A stretch of 41,797 bases of DNA, from contig OMVQ01000028.1 of assembly GCA_900314555.1 (NCBI GenBank), positions 1 through 41,797 of the forward strand, in the 5' to 3' direction. Each line of letters begins with the position of its first letter. Position 1 is the stretch's first letter. Source of the stretch: an uncultured Eubacteriales bacterium. GTDB lineage: Bacteria; Bacillota; Clostridia; Lachnospirales; Lachnospiraceae. The notes beneath the pieces were generated by a model. It did not search any database. It was not told the origin of the DNA and worked only from the letters and a program-made list of their open reading frames with translations. A program made the position numbers and the translations under genes. This document shows, in pieces, positions 7,760 through 16,790 of this stretch.

Positions 7760-8881
7760 CTATTTATTATTGCTCCCTGTCTGTTTTTCTGAATATTCTT
7801 TAATATATTTATCTATTGTGGCTTTATCTATCGGCACTCGGTTATCCATTGATTTTAATACATCAAAGATTCTTACTCTCATAAATGTAAAATCATCACC
7901 TAAATCATAGACTTCATTATTATTAAAACCTAACACTACAGGTCTTAAAATGTTTTCTTCATTCTCCTTAATAACAAGGCCTTTTTCTTTATTTGACAAT
8001 TCAACACATACACCCGGTACAAGTATATTAATGCTTTTAAGCAATGCACCAACATGTTTCTCGTCAAACATTTTCTTATTATTAATTAATTCTCTGACCG
8101 CCATAATGTCTGAACTTGGTTCTGCATTAATGTTCATACTTGTCATTTCATCAAATGCATCAGCCACTCTTAACATTTTAGTACCCTCTAATAATTTGGC
8201 ATCTGGACTGTTTGTTCCCTTTATCTCTTTTAGATTCTGTAAAACAATAATTCTTGTAAGTGATGGAATCTCATAATCCTTCTGTATTAATTCATTTCCA
8301 TCTATCTCACATTTATTTATTGTATATATATCTTCTTCATTAAGATTACTGCCTTTTCTCAAAATATTTACAGGCACCATGGCTCTTCCTAACTGATGAA
8401 TAAGTGCTGCTGTCACAATATTTATCTGCTCCATATATGACATATTAAGCTGAGACGACATTAATGCACAAAGTATGGCAACGCTTATGGAATGTTTATA
8501 TACATAGTCCTCCGGACTTCTAAGCGTTTTATTGAAATTGATTTTATGACCTACTTTTCCAAATTGTCTTATAATGGAATCTGCTAATTTCTGAATGTCT
8601 TTCTCATTCTTCTGTTCCACTATCATATCTAGCTGTTTCTTCAATGAGAACTGTGCAACTGTCTGGAATTTCTCGAATTCTCTGTCCTCCGCAGACATTT
8701 CCTGCTCTGGTTCTGTAGGCTCTAATATGTACACGCCTAATAATCCGAAATTCTTTATACTGTTAACACCCTGCTTATCTAACTTAGTGTTAATGTCATA
8801 TAATAGCACTCCATCTCTGTTATATACCGGTCTTGCCAGTCTCATTCCTTTTTTAAGTTTATCCATAACTATAAACTTCAT
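7760..8881 (-). CDS. HD-GYP-like domain protein with degenerate active site
   Basis: The 373-residue protein has the HD-GYP plan seen in c-di-GMP phosphodiesterases. A small N-terminal domain (residues 1-60) includes KLKKGMRLARPVYNRDGVLL, an oligomerisation-like helix follows, and then an HD-type helical domain. Key residues are altered. The HD pair reads H162-Q163 (ALIHQLGRAMVP), the downstream ligand His is Cys191, and the HHE...GYP loop is replaced by LKEIKGTNSP. The later VADAFDEMTSM and VPGVCVELS segments remain family-like. It is therefore probably a catalytically inactive sensor or adaptor. The frame is open to 8995, but the family-like sequence starts at the ATG at 8881, about 100 bases after the stop of the preceding gene. 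A GGGATAAGAG stretch may serve as the binding site. Confidence 0.82.
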   Translation of the reverse strand: MKFIVMDKLKKGMRLARPVYNRDGVLLYDINTKLDKQGVNSIKNFGLLGVYILEPTEPEQEMSAEDREFEKFQTVAQFSLKKQLDMIVEQKNEKDIQKLADSIIRQFGKVGHKINFNKTLRSPEDYVYKHSISVAILCALMSSQLNMSYMEQINIVTAALIHQLGRAMVPVNILRKGSNLNEEDIYTINKCEIDGNELIQKDYEIPSLTRIIVLQNLKEIKGTNSPDAKLLEGTKMLRVADAFDEMTSMNINAEPSSDIMAVRELINNKKMFDEKHVGALLKSINILVPGVCVELSNKEKGLVIKENEENILRPVVLGFNNNEVYDLGDDFTFMRVRIFDVLKSMDNRVPIDKATIDKYIKEYSEKQTGSNNK

Positions 8882-8979
8882 ACTCTTATCCCGTATATTG
8901 TCATCAGACAATATAGCCACTGACACAATAAAGAATGTCTTAGGCGTCCTTTCCTCTTTATTCTTTTTACTGTAACAAT

Positions 8980-10332
8980 TTATAAATACATACACCAGTA
9001 TCCAAATTTCATAGCCTTATTTCCATATCGGTTCGTCGCATTATTACATTCGAATTCCGTAAATCCAAACATTCTCGCTATTACCTGTTCCTTTTGATGA
9101 AACATTCCCGGAACTCCAACAAGATATTTCTTCCCTGAATCCATCTTCTTTTCACATAGCAATAAATATTTGTAATTATAAAAACCATGGAGTAGAAAGC
9201 TATTATTACATAAATGCCAATATTTCTTCGGAAGATATGATATATCGTGTGGTGTAATCTTTATACACTCACCATTTATCTCATTAACTCTTATCTTAGG
9301 ATAACAGTTACATAACATTCTAAAATAGTCACCTGCAACCGAATCAGCATTACCTGTATCATCTATTTCGTCATTTTTCTGCTCTTCCTTTAGCATATCT
9401 GCTAATTTATTATTACATTTTTTTCTGTCATCTGCAAAATCTGTTTCAGGTTCTATCTTAGACTCTGTATTATTATCTTTTGTTATATTTTCTGCATTAA
9501 CTTCTATTTCACTTTTTGTATCATTTTCTAACTTAGGCTCCGGCCCCGCATTAACTTCCATTTCACTTTTTATTTCACTTTTTACTTCATTTTCTATCTC
9601 AGTTCCTGAATTACCACTCAATACAGATTCTAACTGTGACTCTGCATTAATTTTCCCTGCTACATTTTGGTTTGAATCTATGTTACTTTCTGATACCTGG
9701 TTTGAATTCCGGAACGATTTTATGTCAGTTTCCTCTGTGTTTGCAATATGATTACCATCATAATTGATTCTGTCTCTAAAATACTCATCTAATACTAAAT
9801 TCTCTAACGCCTCACCTTTAATATCATATGTATCACCATCTAATGGTCCCTCTGCAATTTTCAAATCTGCCTCTGCATTATTCTGTATATTAATATCAGT
9901 GTTATTTTTTTCTTTGAATTCATTCACTTCTATCGGAATATCGTCCCACTCTGATGCATACACAATGTTTAAATTATGTGCACCCTTTAAAAATGCTCTT
10001 GTACAGATGAAAATACCTGTAATTCTGTCTATTGATATTCCAACATTTCCGATATTATCAGAATTCATTCGCATCTTTATCATACTGCAGCCATTAACAA
10101 TTCTGATTCGTTCTAAGAACACTTTCCTAACTTCACCATTATCTCTATAAAAGAAAAATACCTCTAACATATTGTCTTCCGCTTCATTCATAAGTTCATC
10201 GGCAATTCTTAGAGATATATTGACTTTGCATATTCCATTTCTGGATTCAATTTTCGCAAACCCCGCATTTTTACTTTTTGTTCCTCTTTCATATGAATAT
10301 ATATATGAAATCAGCCTTTTATAATCTCCCAT
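8980..10332 (-). CDS. Unknown protein with C-terminal DUF6128-like domain
   Basis: The 450-residue protein has three parts. A conserved N-terminal module covers about 1-130 (KRLISYIYSYERGTKSKNAG then FAKIESRNGICKVNI). A low-complexity acidic linker covers about 131-320, with repeated EVNAEN, KSEIE and EIKSEM-like blocks. A conserved C-terminal module covers about 335-450 (DYFRMLCNCYPKIRVNEING, SFLLHGFYNYKYLLL, YLVGVPGMFHQKEQVIARMF then GFTEFEC). I recognise the C-terminal part as the DUF6128 type common in Lachnospiraceae, from memory and without a search. No function is known to me. There is no signal peptide or membrane helix. GGAGG precedes the ATG. It is followed by the HD-GYP-like gene on the same strand and is probably co-transcribed, suggesting a shared signalling role. 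Confidence 0.72.
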   Translation of the reverse strand: MGDYKRLISYIYSYERGTKSKNAGFAKIESRNGICKVNISLRIADELMNEAEDNMLEVFFFYRDNGEVRKVFLERIRIVNGCSMIKMRMNSDNIGNVGISIDRITGIFICTRAFLKGAHNLNIVYASEWDDIPIEVNEFKEKNNTDINIQNNAEADLKIAEGPLDGDTYDIKGEALENLVLDEYFRDRINYDGNHIANTEETDIKSFRNSNQVSESNIDSNQNVAGKINAESQLESVLSGNSGTEIENEVKSEIKSEMEVNAGPEPKLENDTKSEIEVNAENITKDNNTESKIEPETDFADDRKKCNNKLADMLKEEQKNDEIDDTGNADSVAGDYFRMLCNCYPKIRVNEINGECIKITPHDISYLPKKYWHLCNNSFLLHGFYNYKYLLLCEKKMDSGKKYLVGVPGMFHQKEQVIARMFGFTEFECNNATNRYGNKAMKFGYWCMYL

Positions 10333-10522
10333 TTTTCCTCCATTCTAAAGCTTTTACCCTTATGCACACGTTAAAAATTGTGTACTGTGTATTCCTTTTC
10401 TTTTATTTGCTTTCTTACTTAATGTATGCAGAGCAAATAAGAAATATGACAATTATTTATGGTAATTAGTCCCCGCAAGGACTTTTTTACATATCAATCT
10501 TATATTATAATTGCCACTCAGA

Positions 10523-11386
10523 TTACATTTTGTTTAGAATGTCGGATAATTCACCAAATTGTTCTAATGTTAATGCTTCACCTCTTATATTCTCATTAAG
10601 TCCCATTTTAGCAAGTGCTTCGACAACCTGCTCTTTTGTATAATTAAGTTCTCCCGAATTCTTAATTCCATTTACCAGCGTTTTTCTTCTCTGATTAAAC
10701 GATGCTCTTATAAGTCGGAATAACAGATTTTCATTCTCTACTTTAACTGCCATTTCGTCATACAGTTTAAGTCTTATGACTGCTGAACTTACATTAGGTC
10801 TTGGCATAAAACAGTTAGGTGGTACATTCGCAACTATTTCAGGCTTTGAATAATACTGGACTGCCAATGACAATGCACCATAATCCTTACTTCCGGGACC
10901 TGATTTCATTCTGTCTGCAACCTCTTTTTGAACCATTACTGTTATACTGTCTACATTTACTTTTTTCTCAAAAAGTCCCATTATTATCGGAGTTGTAATG
11001 TAATACGGAAGATTTGCAACGACCTTTATAGGCTTTCCGGCATTATGCTCTTCTACCAGTTTATTAATATCCACCTTTAAAATGTCATCATTAATAACTG
11101 TCACATTATTATATTCACTTAATGTATCCTCTAAGATAGGAATAAGCGAATTATCTATTTCAACAGCTACGACTTCCCTTGCATTCTCACATAAATACTG
11201 TGTCATTGTTCCAATTCCCGGACCAATCTCTAATACCATATCATCTTTCGTAATCTCAGCCTGTTCTATGATTCTCTCAAGAACTCTTGTATCAATCAGA
11301 AAGTTTTGTCCGAATTTCTTCTGAAATGTGAAATTGTACTTCTGCAATATTTCAATCGTATTCTTAGGTATGCCTAATGTAGCCAT
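10523..11386 (-). CDS. rsmA: 16S rRNA adenine dimethyltransferase RsmA (KsgA)
   Basis: RsmA dimethylates two adjacent adenines near the 3' end of 16S rRNA during small-subunit maturation. The 287-residue protein has KKFGQNFLIDTRVLERII, the SAM site VLEIGPGIGTMTQYL (about residues 50-64), VVAVEIDNSLI, the catalytic NLPYYITTPII (motif IV, residues about 124-134), and the C-terminal helical domain with ASFNQRRKTLVN. The length is normal. It follows tatD and metG on the same strand, an order often seen in Firmicutes (metG-tatD-rnmV-ksgA), here without rnmV. Confidence 0.96.
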   Translation of the reverse strand: MATLGIPKNTIEILQKYNFTFQKKFGQNFLIDTRVLERIIEQAEITKDDMVLEIGPGIGTMTQYLCENAREVVAVEIDNSLIPILEDTLSEYNNVTVINDDILKVDINKLVEEHNAGKPIKVVANLPYYITTPIIMGLFEKKVNVDSITVMVQKEVADRMKSGPGSKDYGALSLAVQYYSKPEIVANVPPNCFMPRPNVSSAVIRLKLYDEMAVKVENENLLFRLIRASFNQRRKTLVNGIKNSGELNYTKEQVVEALAKMGLNENIRGEALTLEQFGELSDILNKM

Positions 11387-11428
11387 ATAGTCCTCCGTTT
11401 CAATGCAATTTATCTGTTTCTGCTTTAA

Positions 11429-12196
11429 CTAATTTAATTTATACAAATCAATTGCATTTTTATATGTCTGCTTTATTATCTCTTCTTCTGAAATACCTTT
11501 TAATTCAGATATTTTCTTTACGACATAATGTAAATTAGTTGAATCATTTCTCTTGCCTCTGTTTGGTTCAGGCGATAAATATGGACAGTCAGTTTCTAAT
11601 ACAATCTTATCTAATGATATGTTTTCTGCTACCTCGATAAGTTTTTTCGCATTCTTAAATGTTACTACACCGCCAATGCCGATGTAATATCCCATTTTTA
11701 TATATTCTTTCGCCATTTCAAGACTATACGAATAGCAATGAATTACACCACCGGATAATTTTCCCTGATATTCTTTCAGTATCGACATTGTATCATTTGC
11801 TGCATCACGACTATGGATTATAACCGGAAGTCCTGTTTCTGCTGCAACATCTAACTGCTTTCTAAACCACTTCTTTTGAATATCTTTGTCTGGTTCTAAG
11901 AAATGATAATCTAATCCTATTTCACCTATGGCAACTACTTTTTTATCCTCAGATAATTTTCTTAGTATGTCCATATCATTTTCTGTGAGTTCACCCGTTT
12001 CATTTGGGTGAACTCCTACAGATGTATACATAAAATCATATTTCTTCGATAACTCTACAGATGCTTTTGTCGAGTCCATAGATGCACCTACGTTTACGAT
12101 ATTGCATATGCCGTTCTCATTCATAGCTGCGAGCAATTCTTCTCTATCAGCATCAAATGCTTCATCATCATAATGTGCATGTGTATCAAATATCAT
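11429..12196 (-). CDS. tatD: TatD family metal-dependent DNase
   Basis: This TIM-barrel metallohydrolase has MIFDTHAHYDDEAFDADREE at its start, VGVHPNETGE, VAIGEIGLDYHF, PVIIHSRDA, GGVIHCYSYSLEMA and VLETDCPYLSPEPNRGKRN, which supply the expected metal ligands. TatD enzymes are 3'-5' exonucleases or tRNA/DNA-quality nucleases. The frame opens earlier with a GTG, but the ATG at 12196 matches the family N-terminus. It lies one base after the metG stop (TAAAATG) with a GGAG inside the end of metG, so translation is probably coupled. Confidence 0.94.
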   Translation of the reverse strand: MIFDTHAHYDDEAFDADREELLAAMNENGICNIVNVGASMDSTKASVELSKKYDFMYTSVGVHPNETGELTENDMDILRKLSEDKKVVAIGEIGLDYHFLEPDKDIQKKWFRKQLDVAAETGLPVIIHSRDAANDTMSILKEYQGKLSGGVIHCYSYSLEMAKEYIKMGYYIGIGGVVTFKNAKKLIEVAENISLDKIVLETDCPYLSPEPNRGKRNDSTNLHYVVKKISELKGISEEEIIKQTYKNAIDLYKLN

Positions 12197-12197
12197 T

Positions 12198-14150
12198 TTA
12201 GCAAATCTCCGATCCACTAATTATGTCTTTATCTACTGTTAATACAGAAAGGTTTCCATCATCATCACTTGCTGCCAGAATCATACCCTCTGACATTAAT
12301 CCACATAACTTAGCAGGCTTTAAATTAGTTATAACTGCAACTTTCTTTCCTACCATTTCTTCAGGTGTGTAATGTAATGAAATTCCTGAAACAATCTGTC
12401 TTACTTCATTTCCAACTCTAATCTGGGAAACTAATAGTTTCTTTGCCTTTTTAACTTTTTCACATTTAAGGACTTCACCAACTCTGATCTGAATCTTATC
12501 GAAATCATCAACAGTAATCTCTTCCTTAGGTTCGACTTCAGGATATTTTGGTCCCTGCTGTGCTGCTTTTAAAGCCTCAACTTTTTCTAATACTTCATTT
12601 ATATCAAGTCTTGCAAATAAAATCTCAGGTGTATCTGTTACTTTATTACCTGATGTATATTTACCAAATTCATTCATATCATCAAGTGTACGTTTTGTAG
12701 CATTTAACTGCTTAAGTACCTTTTCAGATGTCTCAGGCATAAATGATTCAAGTAAGCTTGCACCAATAGAGATACTCTCAACAAGATTATATAATACAGT
12801 TGAAAGTCTGTCTGACTGACTCTCGTCTTTAGCAAGTGCCCATGGCATTGTTTCATCAATATACTTGTTACATCTCTTGAATAATGTAAATATTTCCGTA
12901 ATTGCATCTGCAACTCTTAACTCGTCCATTTTAGCAATAACTTTACCAGGTGTCTCAAGCACTACTCTCTTAAGGTCAGCATCACATTCTTCTGTGTTGA
13001 CACCTTTATCAGTAACAACACCACCAAAATATTTATTAGACATAGAAATTGTTCTGTTAACAAGGTTACCAAGTGTATTAGCTAATTCTGAATTAAGACG
13101 TTCTACTACTAATTCCCATGAAATAACACCATCACTTTCAAATGGCATCTCATGAAGAACAAAATATCTTACAGCATCAACACCAAATAAATCTACAAGG
13201 TCATCTGCATAGATAACATTTCCCTTTGACTTACTCATCTTACCATCATTCTGTAATAACCAAGGATGTCCAAAAATCTGTTTTGGAAGCGGAAGATCTA
13301 ATGCCATTAACATAATAGGCCAATAAATTGTATGGAATCTTAAAATATCTTTACCGATAAGGTGTAAATCTGCAGGCCAATATTTATTAAATTTCTCATC
13401 ATTATTACCATCTACATCATAACCAAGTCCTGTGATATAGTTTGATAATGCATCAAGCCATACATATACAACGTGCTTATCATCAAATGATACAGGAATT
13501 CCCCATTTGAATGAAGTTCTTGATACGCAAAGGTCCTGTAAACCTGCAAGGATAAAGTTATTCATCATCTCATTTTTTCTTGATGGTGGCTGAATAAATT
13601 CAGGATGATTATTTATATGTTCAATTAATCTGTCTGTATATTTTGATAATTTAAGGAAATATGCCTCTTCCTTAGCCGGCTGACACTCTCTTCCGCAATC
13701 AGGACATTTTCCATCTACTAACTGTGATGCAGTAAAGAATGATTCACAAGGTGTACAATACATTCCCTCGTAGAAACCTTTATAAATATCTCCCTGGTCA
13801 TATAATTTCTTAAATATTTTCTGAACCTGTTTCTCATGGTATTCATCTGTAGTTCTGATGAATTTATCATATGATGTATTCATTAAGTCCCAGATTCTCT
13901 TAATCTCAGTAGATACGCCATCTACAAATTCCTTAGGAGTAACTCCCATTTCTTCAGCCTTAAGCTCGACTTTCTGACCATGTTCATCTGTTCCTGTCTG
14001 GAATCTTACATCGTATCCTTCTTCTCTTTTGAATCTTGCAATACTGTCAGCAAGTACAATTTCATAAGTATTTCCAATATGTGGCTTACCTGATGTATAT
14101 GCTATGGCAGTTGTTAAATAATAAGGTTTATTCTTACAATCTTTACACAT
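12198..14150 (-). CDS. metG: Methionyl-tRNA synthetase with C-terminal tRNA-binding domain
   Basis: MetG charges tRNA-Met for initiation and elongation. The 650-residue protein shows the HIGH box as PHIGN (about residues 18-22), TGTDEHGQK, a zinc-finger insert with two Cys pairs (CTPCESFF, CPDCGREC), the KMSKS loop (DGKMSKSKGNV, about residues 310-320), the helical anticodon-binding domain, and an EMAP/Trbp111-like C-terminal domain (IQIRVGEVLKCEKVKKAKKL, then VSGISLHYTPEEMVGKKVAV). GGAGA precedes the ATG. It is the first gene of the metG-tatD-rsmA operon, downstream of its own promoter. Confidence 0.97.
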   Translation of the reverse strand: MCKDCKNKPYYLTTAIAYTSGKPHIGNTYEIVLADSIARFKREEGYDVRFQTGTDEHGQKVELKAEEMGVTPKEFVDGVSTEIKRIWDLMNTSYDKFIRTTDEYHEKQVQKIFKKLYDQGDIYKGFYEGMYCTPCESFFTASQLVDGKCPDCGRECQPAKEEAYFLKLSKYTDRLIEHINNHPEFIQPPSRKNEMMNNFILAGLQDLCVSRTSFKWGIPVSFDDKHVVYVWLDALSNYITGLGYDVDGNNDEKFNKYWPADLHLIGKDILRFHTIYWPIMLMALDLPLPKQIFGHPWLLQNDGKMSKSKGNVIYADDLVDLFGVDAVRYFVLHEMPFESDGVISWELVVERLNSELANTLGNLVNRTISMSNKYFGGVVTDKGVNTEECDADLKRVVLETPGKVIAKMDELRVADAITEIFTLFKRCNKYIDETMPWALAKDESQSDRLSTVLYNLVESISIGASLLESFMPETSEKVLKQLNATKRTLDDMNEFGKYTSGNKVTDTPEILFARLDINEVLEKVEALKAAQQGPKYPEVEPKEEITVDDFDKIQIRVGEVLKCEKVKKAKKLLVSQIRVGNEVRQIVSGISLHYTPEEMVGKKVAVITNLKPAKLCGLMSEGMILAASDDDGNLSVLTVDKDIISGSEIC

Positions 14151-14192
14151 AATATGTCTCCTTTTATAACATTCATATTTCTAATCTTAAGC

Positions 14193-14210
14193 CGGGTATC
14201 TTAGTACCCG
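14193..14210. other. Short GC-rich hairpin in the metG leader
   Basis: CGGGTA and TACCCG are separated by six bases, about 45 bases upstream of metG and about 20 bases after its predicted transcription start. On the plus strand the hairpin is followed by ATCTTTTT, on the minus strand by no T-run. It may end plus-strand antisense transcripts or stabilise the leader. It does not match the T-box core. Confidence 0.4.
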
Positions 14211-14239
14211 CATCTTTTTAAATAAAATCACTATCTCTA

Positions 14240-14268
14240 ATAATACCTTTAAATCACGAATTTTGCAA
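14240..14268 (-). promoter_or_regulatory. Predicted promoter of metG-tatD-rsmA
   Basis: On the minus strand, TTGCAA (14263-14268), a 17-base spacer and TATTAT (14240-14245) lie about 90 bases before metG and just after the end of the preceding minus-strand gene. Confidence 0.6.
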
Positions 14269-14311
14269 GGTTTTGTATTCGCATATATACCATATTGTCA
14301 ATATCCTTTTC

Positions 14312-16483
14312 CTAATGTGTTCCCACAACCCTATGTTCAACAGTTGGTTCTTTATCTTCACTCTCTTCTCTATCTTTAATTTTGCATTTAACAGAATTAT
14401 ATACTACATAATTCTGTCTGTTTTTATTTGCTCTTTCTTCCAGATAATTCAAAGCATTACCAATACTTATATGATTCTTTGCATATGCTCTTATCTCCAT
14501 ATTAATTTCATTCTTATCTGTATTAGTCATATACTTATTTTCCTCTTTCCATTCAATCCATTCACCTTCGGATATTAATCTCGTTTCTTCACTCTCTGCC
14601 TCTTTTATCTCAATATCTTCATCAAACATTATCTCTATTTTGTCTATATACCTATTGTAATCCTGATTTCCATATCCCTGATAATTCAGGTGTTCACCTG
14701 TTGTTACAGGTATAACTTCAAACTCTTTACCTTTTATTATTATATTTTCCTGTGTATCATCTTCATCACCTGTTTCATTGTTAATTTCTAATGTATTATT
14801 AGTATTATTAGTTTTATTGTCTTTATTATTTTTATCTGGCAATAAGCTATTATCTTTATCATCATTGTTAATATTATTCAATATTCTTCCATCTATATAT
14901 ACAGGTGTATGTATGCTTACACTTTTTATACCTTTTACGGCAACTCTTGTATTATTAGTTGTTCCAAATTCTTTATATACAAAGTAGCCCGAAGTCGGCT
15001 GACTCGGTCTGTTCTGCTTCTCATGTGGAATTAAATAACCTGCCTCATACACCTCTGTCTTATCCTCTAGTTTTCCCATATAAGGTTGTGCTGCATTATT
15101 ATTTGACCATTTATTATCCAGGAAACATATTTTATTAATCTCTAAATAATCATTTCTTACCTTTATATTTCCTATCTTAGAATTAGCAAGTGCCTGTCGG
15201 TTTGTATCAGGAATTGACGGCTTTACACCATTTATCTCTAACTGGCTTATTGTTCCTCCGTCAAGATAATACACATCATTATATTTTGGAAATTCTATAT
15301 GATAATCATAATCATTCATATGTACCTGAACCATCTTAGGAGTTAATCCATTAACCGGCACATCAATCTCTCCCCTTTCAAATGCATATCCTGTTAAATG
15401 CGCACTCGAAAGATAGTTTACTCTGCAATCCTCTATCATATAGTATGATGCACTCTTGTTAACATAATACCATTGTATAACCTCTTTTTTCTCACTTCTA
15501 AGTGTTCCGCTATAGTCTTTCCATTTTAATGTATAGGTAATTACAAATTTAAGTGGAATAGAAAATGAAATCATATTTTTTGAAAAAACCATATTATAAA
15601 AATAGCTGTCTGCTTTACCATCAACATAAAGTGATTCGCCAGTTGGCACCGCTTTCTCTATATCATACGTGCTTGCAAACTTACTACCCTCACCAATATC
15701 CATTTTACATTCTGTTTCTTTCTTGTTTGTAATCTCACCTATTTTCATCTCTATTTTTCTGAAATACTTCTCCTTTACCTGTGAAGGGAAATATACCTTT
15801 TTATCATAATGTGTCTTTAAGCTCTCTTTCGATGCCCATGGTCTCGCCTGCGAAATTCCATTATAATCAAAATATACTTCACCCCAGAAACTCTTCCCAT
15901 CAGCATTAAAGCCTCCAAGAACATTTCCCCTTTCTACGACCGTCATAATCTCATCAATATACACATAGTCTCCATATTTGAATAATTGATTCTTCCACTC
16001 TGACGAAACACCATCTATAACTTTTTCAATAGTATCCTTAGTCCCTGTATAATAACAATACATATATGCCGAATTATTAGGATCATCTCTATATTCCACA
16101 TTATTACTAACAGGAATTATTGCATACTGCTGCCCTCTTGCATTAATAGGCATATCATACCTCTTTATAACCCAGCCTATCGTCCTGTATATTATGGCAG
16201 ACGTAGCTTTCTTATCGTGCGTTGTCATTCTAAGATTACCATTTGAATCAAATTCTAATGTCTCCTTATATAAATTAGCATCTGAATATCCATATGTTTT
16301 ATCCTCGCTCAACACTAACGCAGCTAACAGAATAATTACTACTCCGAATATACTAATAGTATTTTTCAAATTTGCTATCTTATTTTTTGTTCCTTTATTT
16401 TTCACCTCTGGTATATTTGTACTTTGATTATCTTCCTTTTGCTTTTTTACCTTTAATTTTCCTGTTTTATTTATCCTTACCAT
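14312..16483 (-). CDS. Large membrane-anchored protein of unknown function (possibly DUF5704 type)
   Basis: The 723-residue protein has a basic cytoplasmic N-terminus, one membrane helix (about 40-58, ISIFGVVIILLAALVLSE) and a long outside part. That part includes LRMTTHDKKATSAIIYRTIG, WVIKRYDMPINARGQQYAII and YDYHIEFPKYNDVYYLDGGT. A disordered Asn/Asp-rich stretch (about 545-580) leads to a second folded region, and the tail is very acidic and basic. I believe the first conserved part matches DUF5704 of clostridia, recalled without a search. No catalytic motif or sorting signal is seen. AAGGAG precedes the ATG. It is transcribed alone from a strong promoter, divergent from a lipoprotein peptidase. 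A surface or adhesin-like role is a guess. Confidence 0.65.
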   Translation of the reverse strand: MVRINKTGKLKVKKQKEDNQSTNIPEVKNKGTKNKIANLKNTISIFGVVIILLAALVLSEDKTYGYSDANLYKETLEFDSNGNLRMTTHDKKATSAIIYRTIGWVIKRYDMPINARGQQYAIIPVSNNVEYRDDPNNSAYMYCYYTGTKDTIEKVIDGVSSEWKNQLFKYGDYVYIDEIMTVVERGNVLGGFNADGKSFWGEVYFDYNGISQARPWASKESLKTHYDKKVYFPSQVKEKYFRKIEMKIGEITNKKETECKMDIGEGSKFASTYDIEKAVPTGESLYVDGKADSYFYNMVFSKNMISFSIPLKFVITYTLKWKDYSGTLRSEKKEVIQWYYVNKSASYYMIEDCRVNYLSSAHLTGYAFERGEIDVPVNGLTPKMVQVHMNDYDYHIEFPKYNDVYYLDGGTISQLEINGVKPSIPDTNRQALANSKIGNIKVRNDYLEINKICFLDNKWSNNNAAQPYMGKLEDKTEVYEAGYLIPHEKQNRPSQPTSGYFVYKEFGTTNNTRVAVKGIKSVSIHTPVYIDGRILNNINNDDKDNSLLPDKNNKDNKTNNTNNTLEINNETGDEDDTQENIIIKGKEFEVIPVTTGEHLNYQGYGNQDYNRYIDKIEIMFDEDIEIKEAESEETRLISEGEWIEWKEENKYMTNTDKNEINMEIRAYAKNHISIGNALNYLEERANKNRQNYVVYNSVKCKIKDREESEDKEPTVEHRVVGTH

Positions 16484-16546
16484 ATCTCACACTCCTTAGC
16501 CTGACTCTTTAGTCACTGTAATAATTATTTGTAATATTTTATTTTT

Positions 16547-16558
16547 ATGTTGCAACAT
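16547..16558. promoter_or_regulatory. Perfect 12-base palindrome in the leader, possible operator
   Basis: ATGTTGCAACAT is a perfect palindrome flanked by A/T runs. It sits about 20 bases inside the predicted transcript of the 723-residue protein gene. The position fits a repressor roadblock site. No other copy was noticed nearby. Confidence 0.35.
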
Positions 16559-16577
16559 TTTAATTTGTGTGTTATAA

Positions 16578-16606
16578 ATAATATATCATCTTTTTCCAAA
16601 TGTCAA
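16578..16606 (-). promoter_or_regulatory. Strong predicted promoter of the 723-residue protein gene
   Basis: On the minus strand, a consensus TTGACA (16601-16606), a 17-base spacer and TATTAT (16578-16583) lie about 95 bases before the ATG. It shares the roughly 300-base intergenic space with the plus-strand promoter at 16714-16742. Confidence 0.7.
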
Positions 16607-16713
16607 CATAATTATTTTCTAAAATCAGATTTACCATATTAAACTGTATTAGTAATTTGATTTATGGCTTTTTACAAGATTAGCTTTATGTCAGCTTTAT
16701 TATATTTAATTAT

Positions 16714-16742
16714 TTGCTTTTTTTATTAAGCCGTTTTATAAT
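16714..16742 (+). promoter_or_regulatory. Predicted promoter of the DUF885 lipoprotein gene
   Basis: TTGCTT (16714-16719), a 17-base spacer and a perfect TATAAT (16737-16742) lie about 50 bases before the ATG at 16791. Confidence 0.6.
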
Positions 16743-16790
16743 CTAATACAACTATTAATTATGATATTACATTTATTAAATGGAGGGTTT

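Noticed and set aside
8882..8995. N-terminal 38-residue extension of the HD-GYP-like protein
   Set aside because: The extension overlaps the upstream gene's stop and does not resemble the family; the conserved sequence begins at the ATG at 8881.
10469..10490. AGTCC/GGACT hairpin followed by TTTTTT
   Set aside because: It points along the plus strand, where no gene reads into it; for the minus-strand rsmA gene the T-run is on the wrong side.
14150..14268. T-box riboswitch before metG
   Set aside because: The leader is only about 90 bases and lacks the T-box core sequence and a minus-strand terminator; the hairpin at 14193 has no T-run on that strand.
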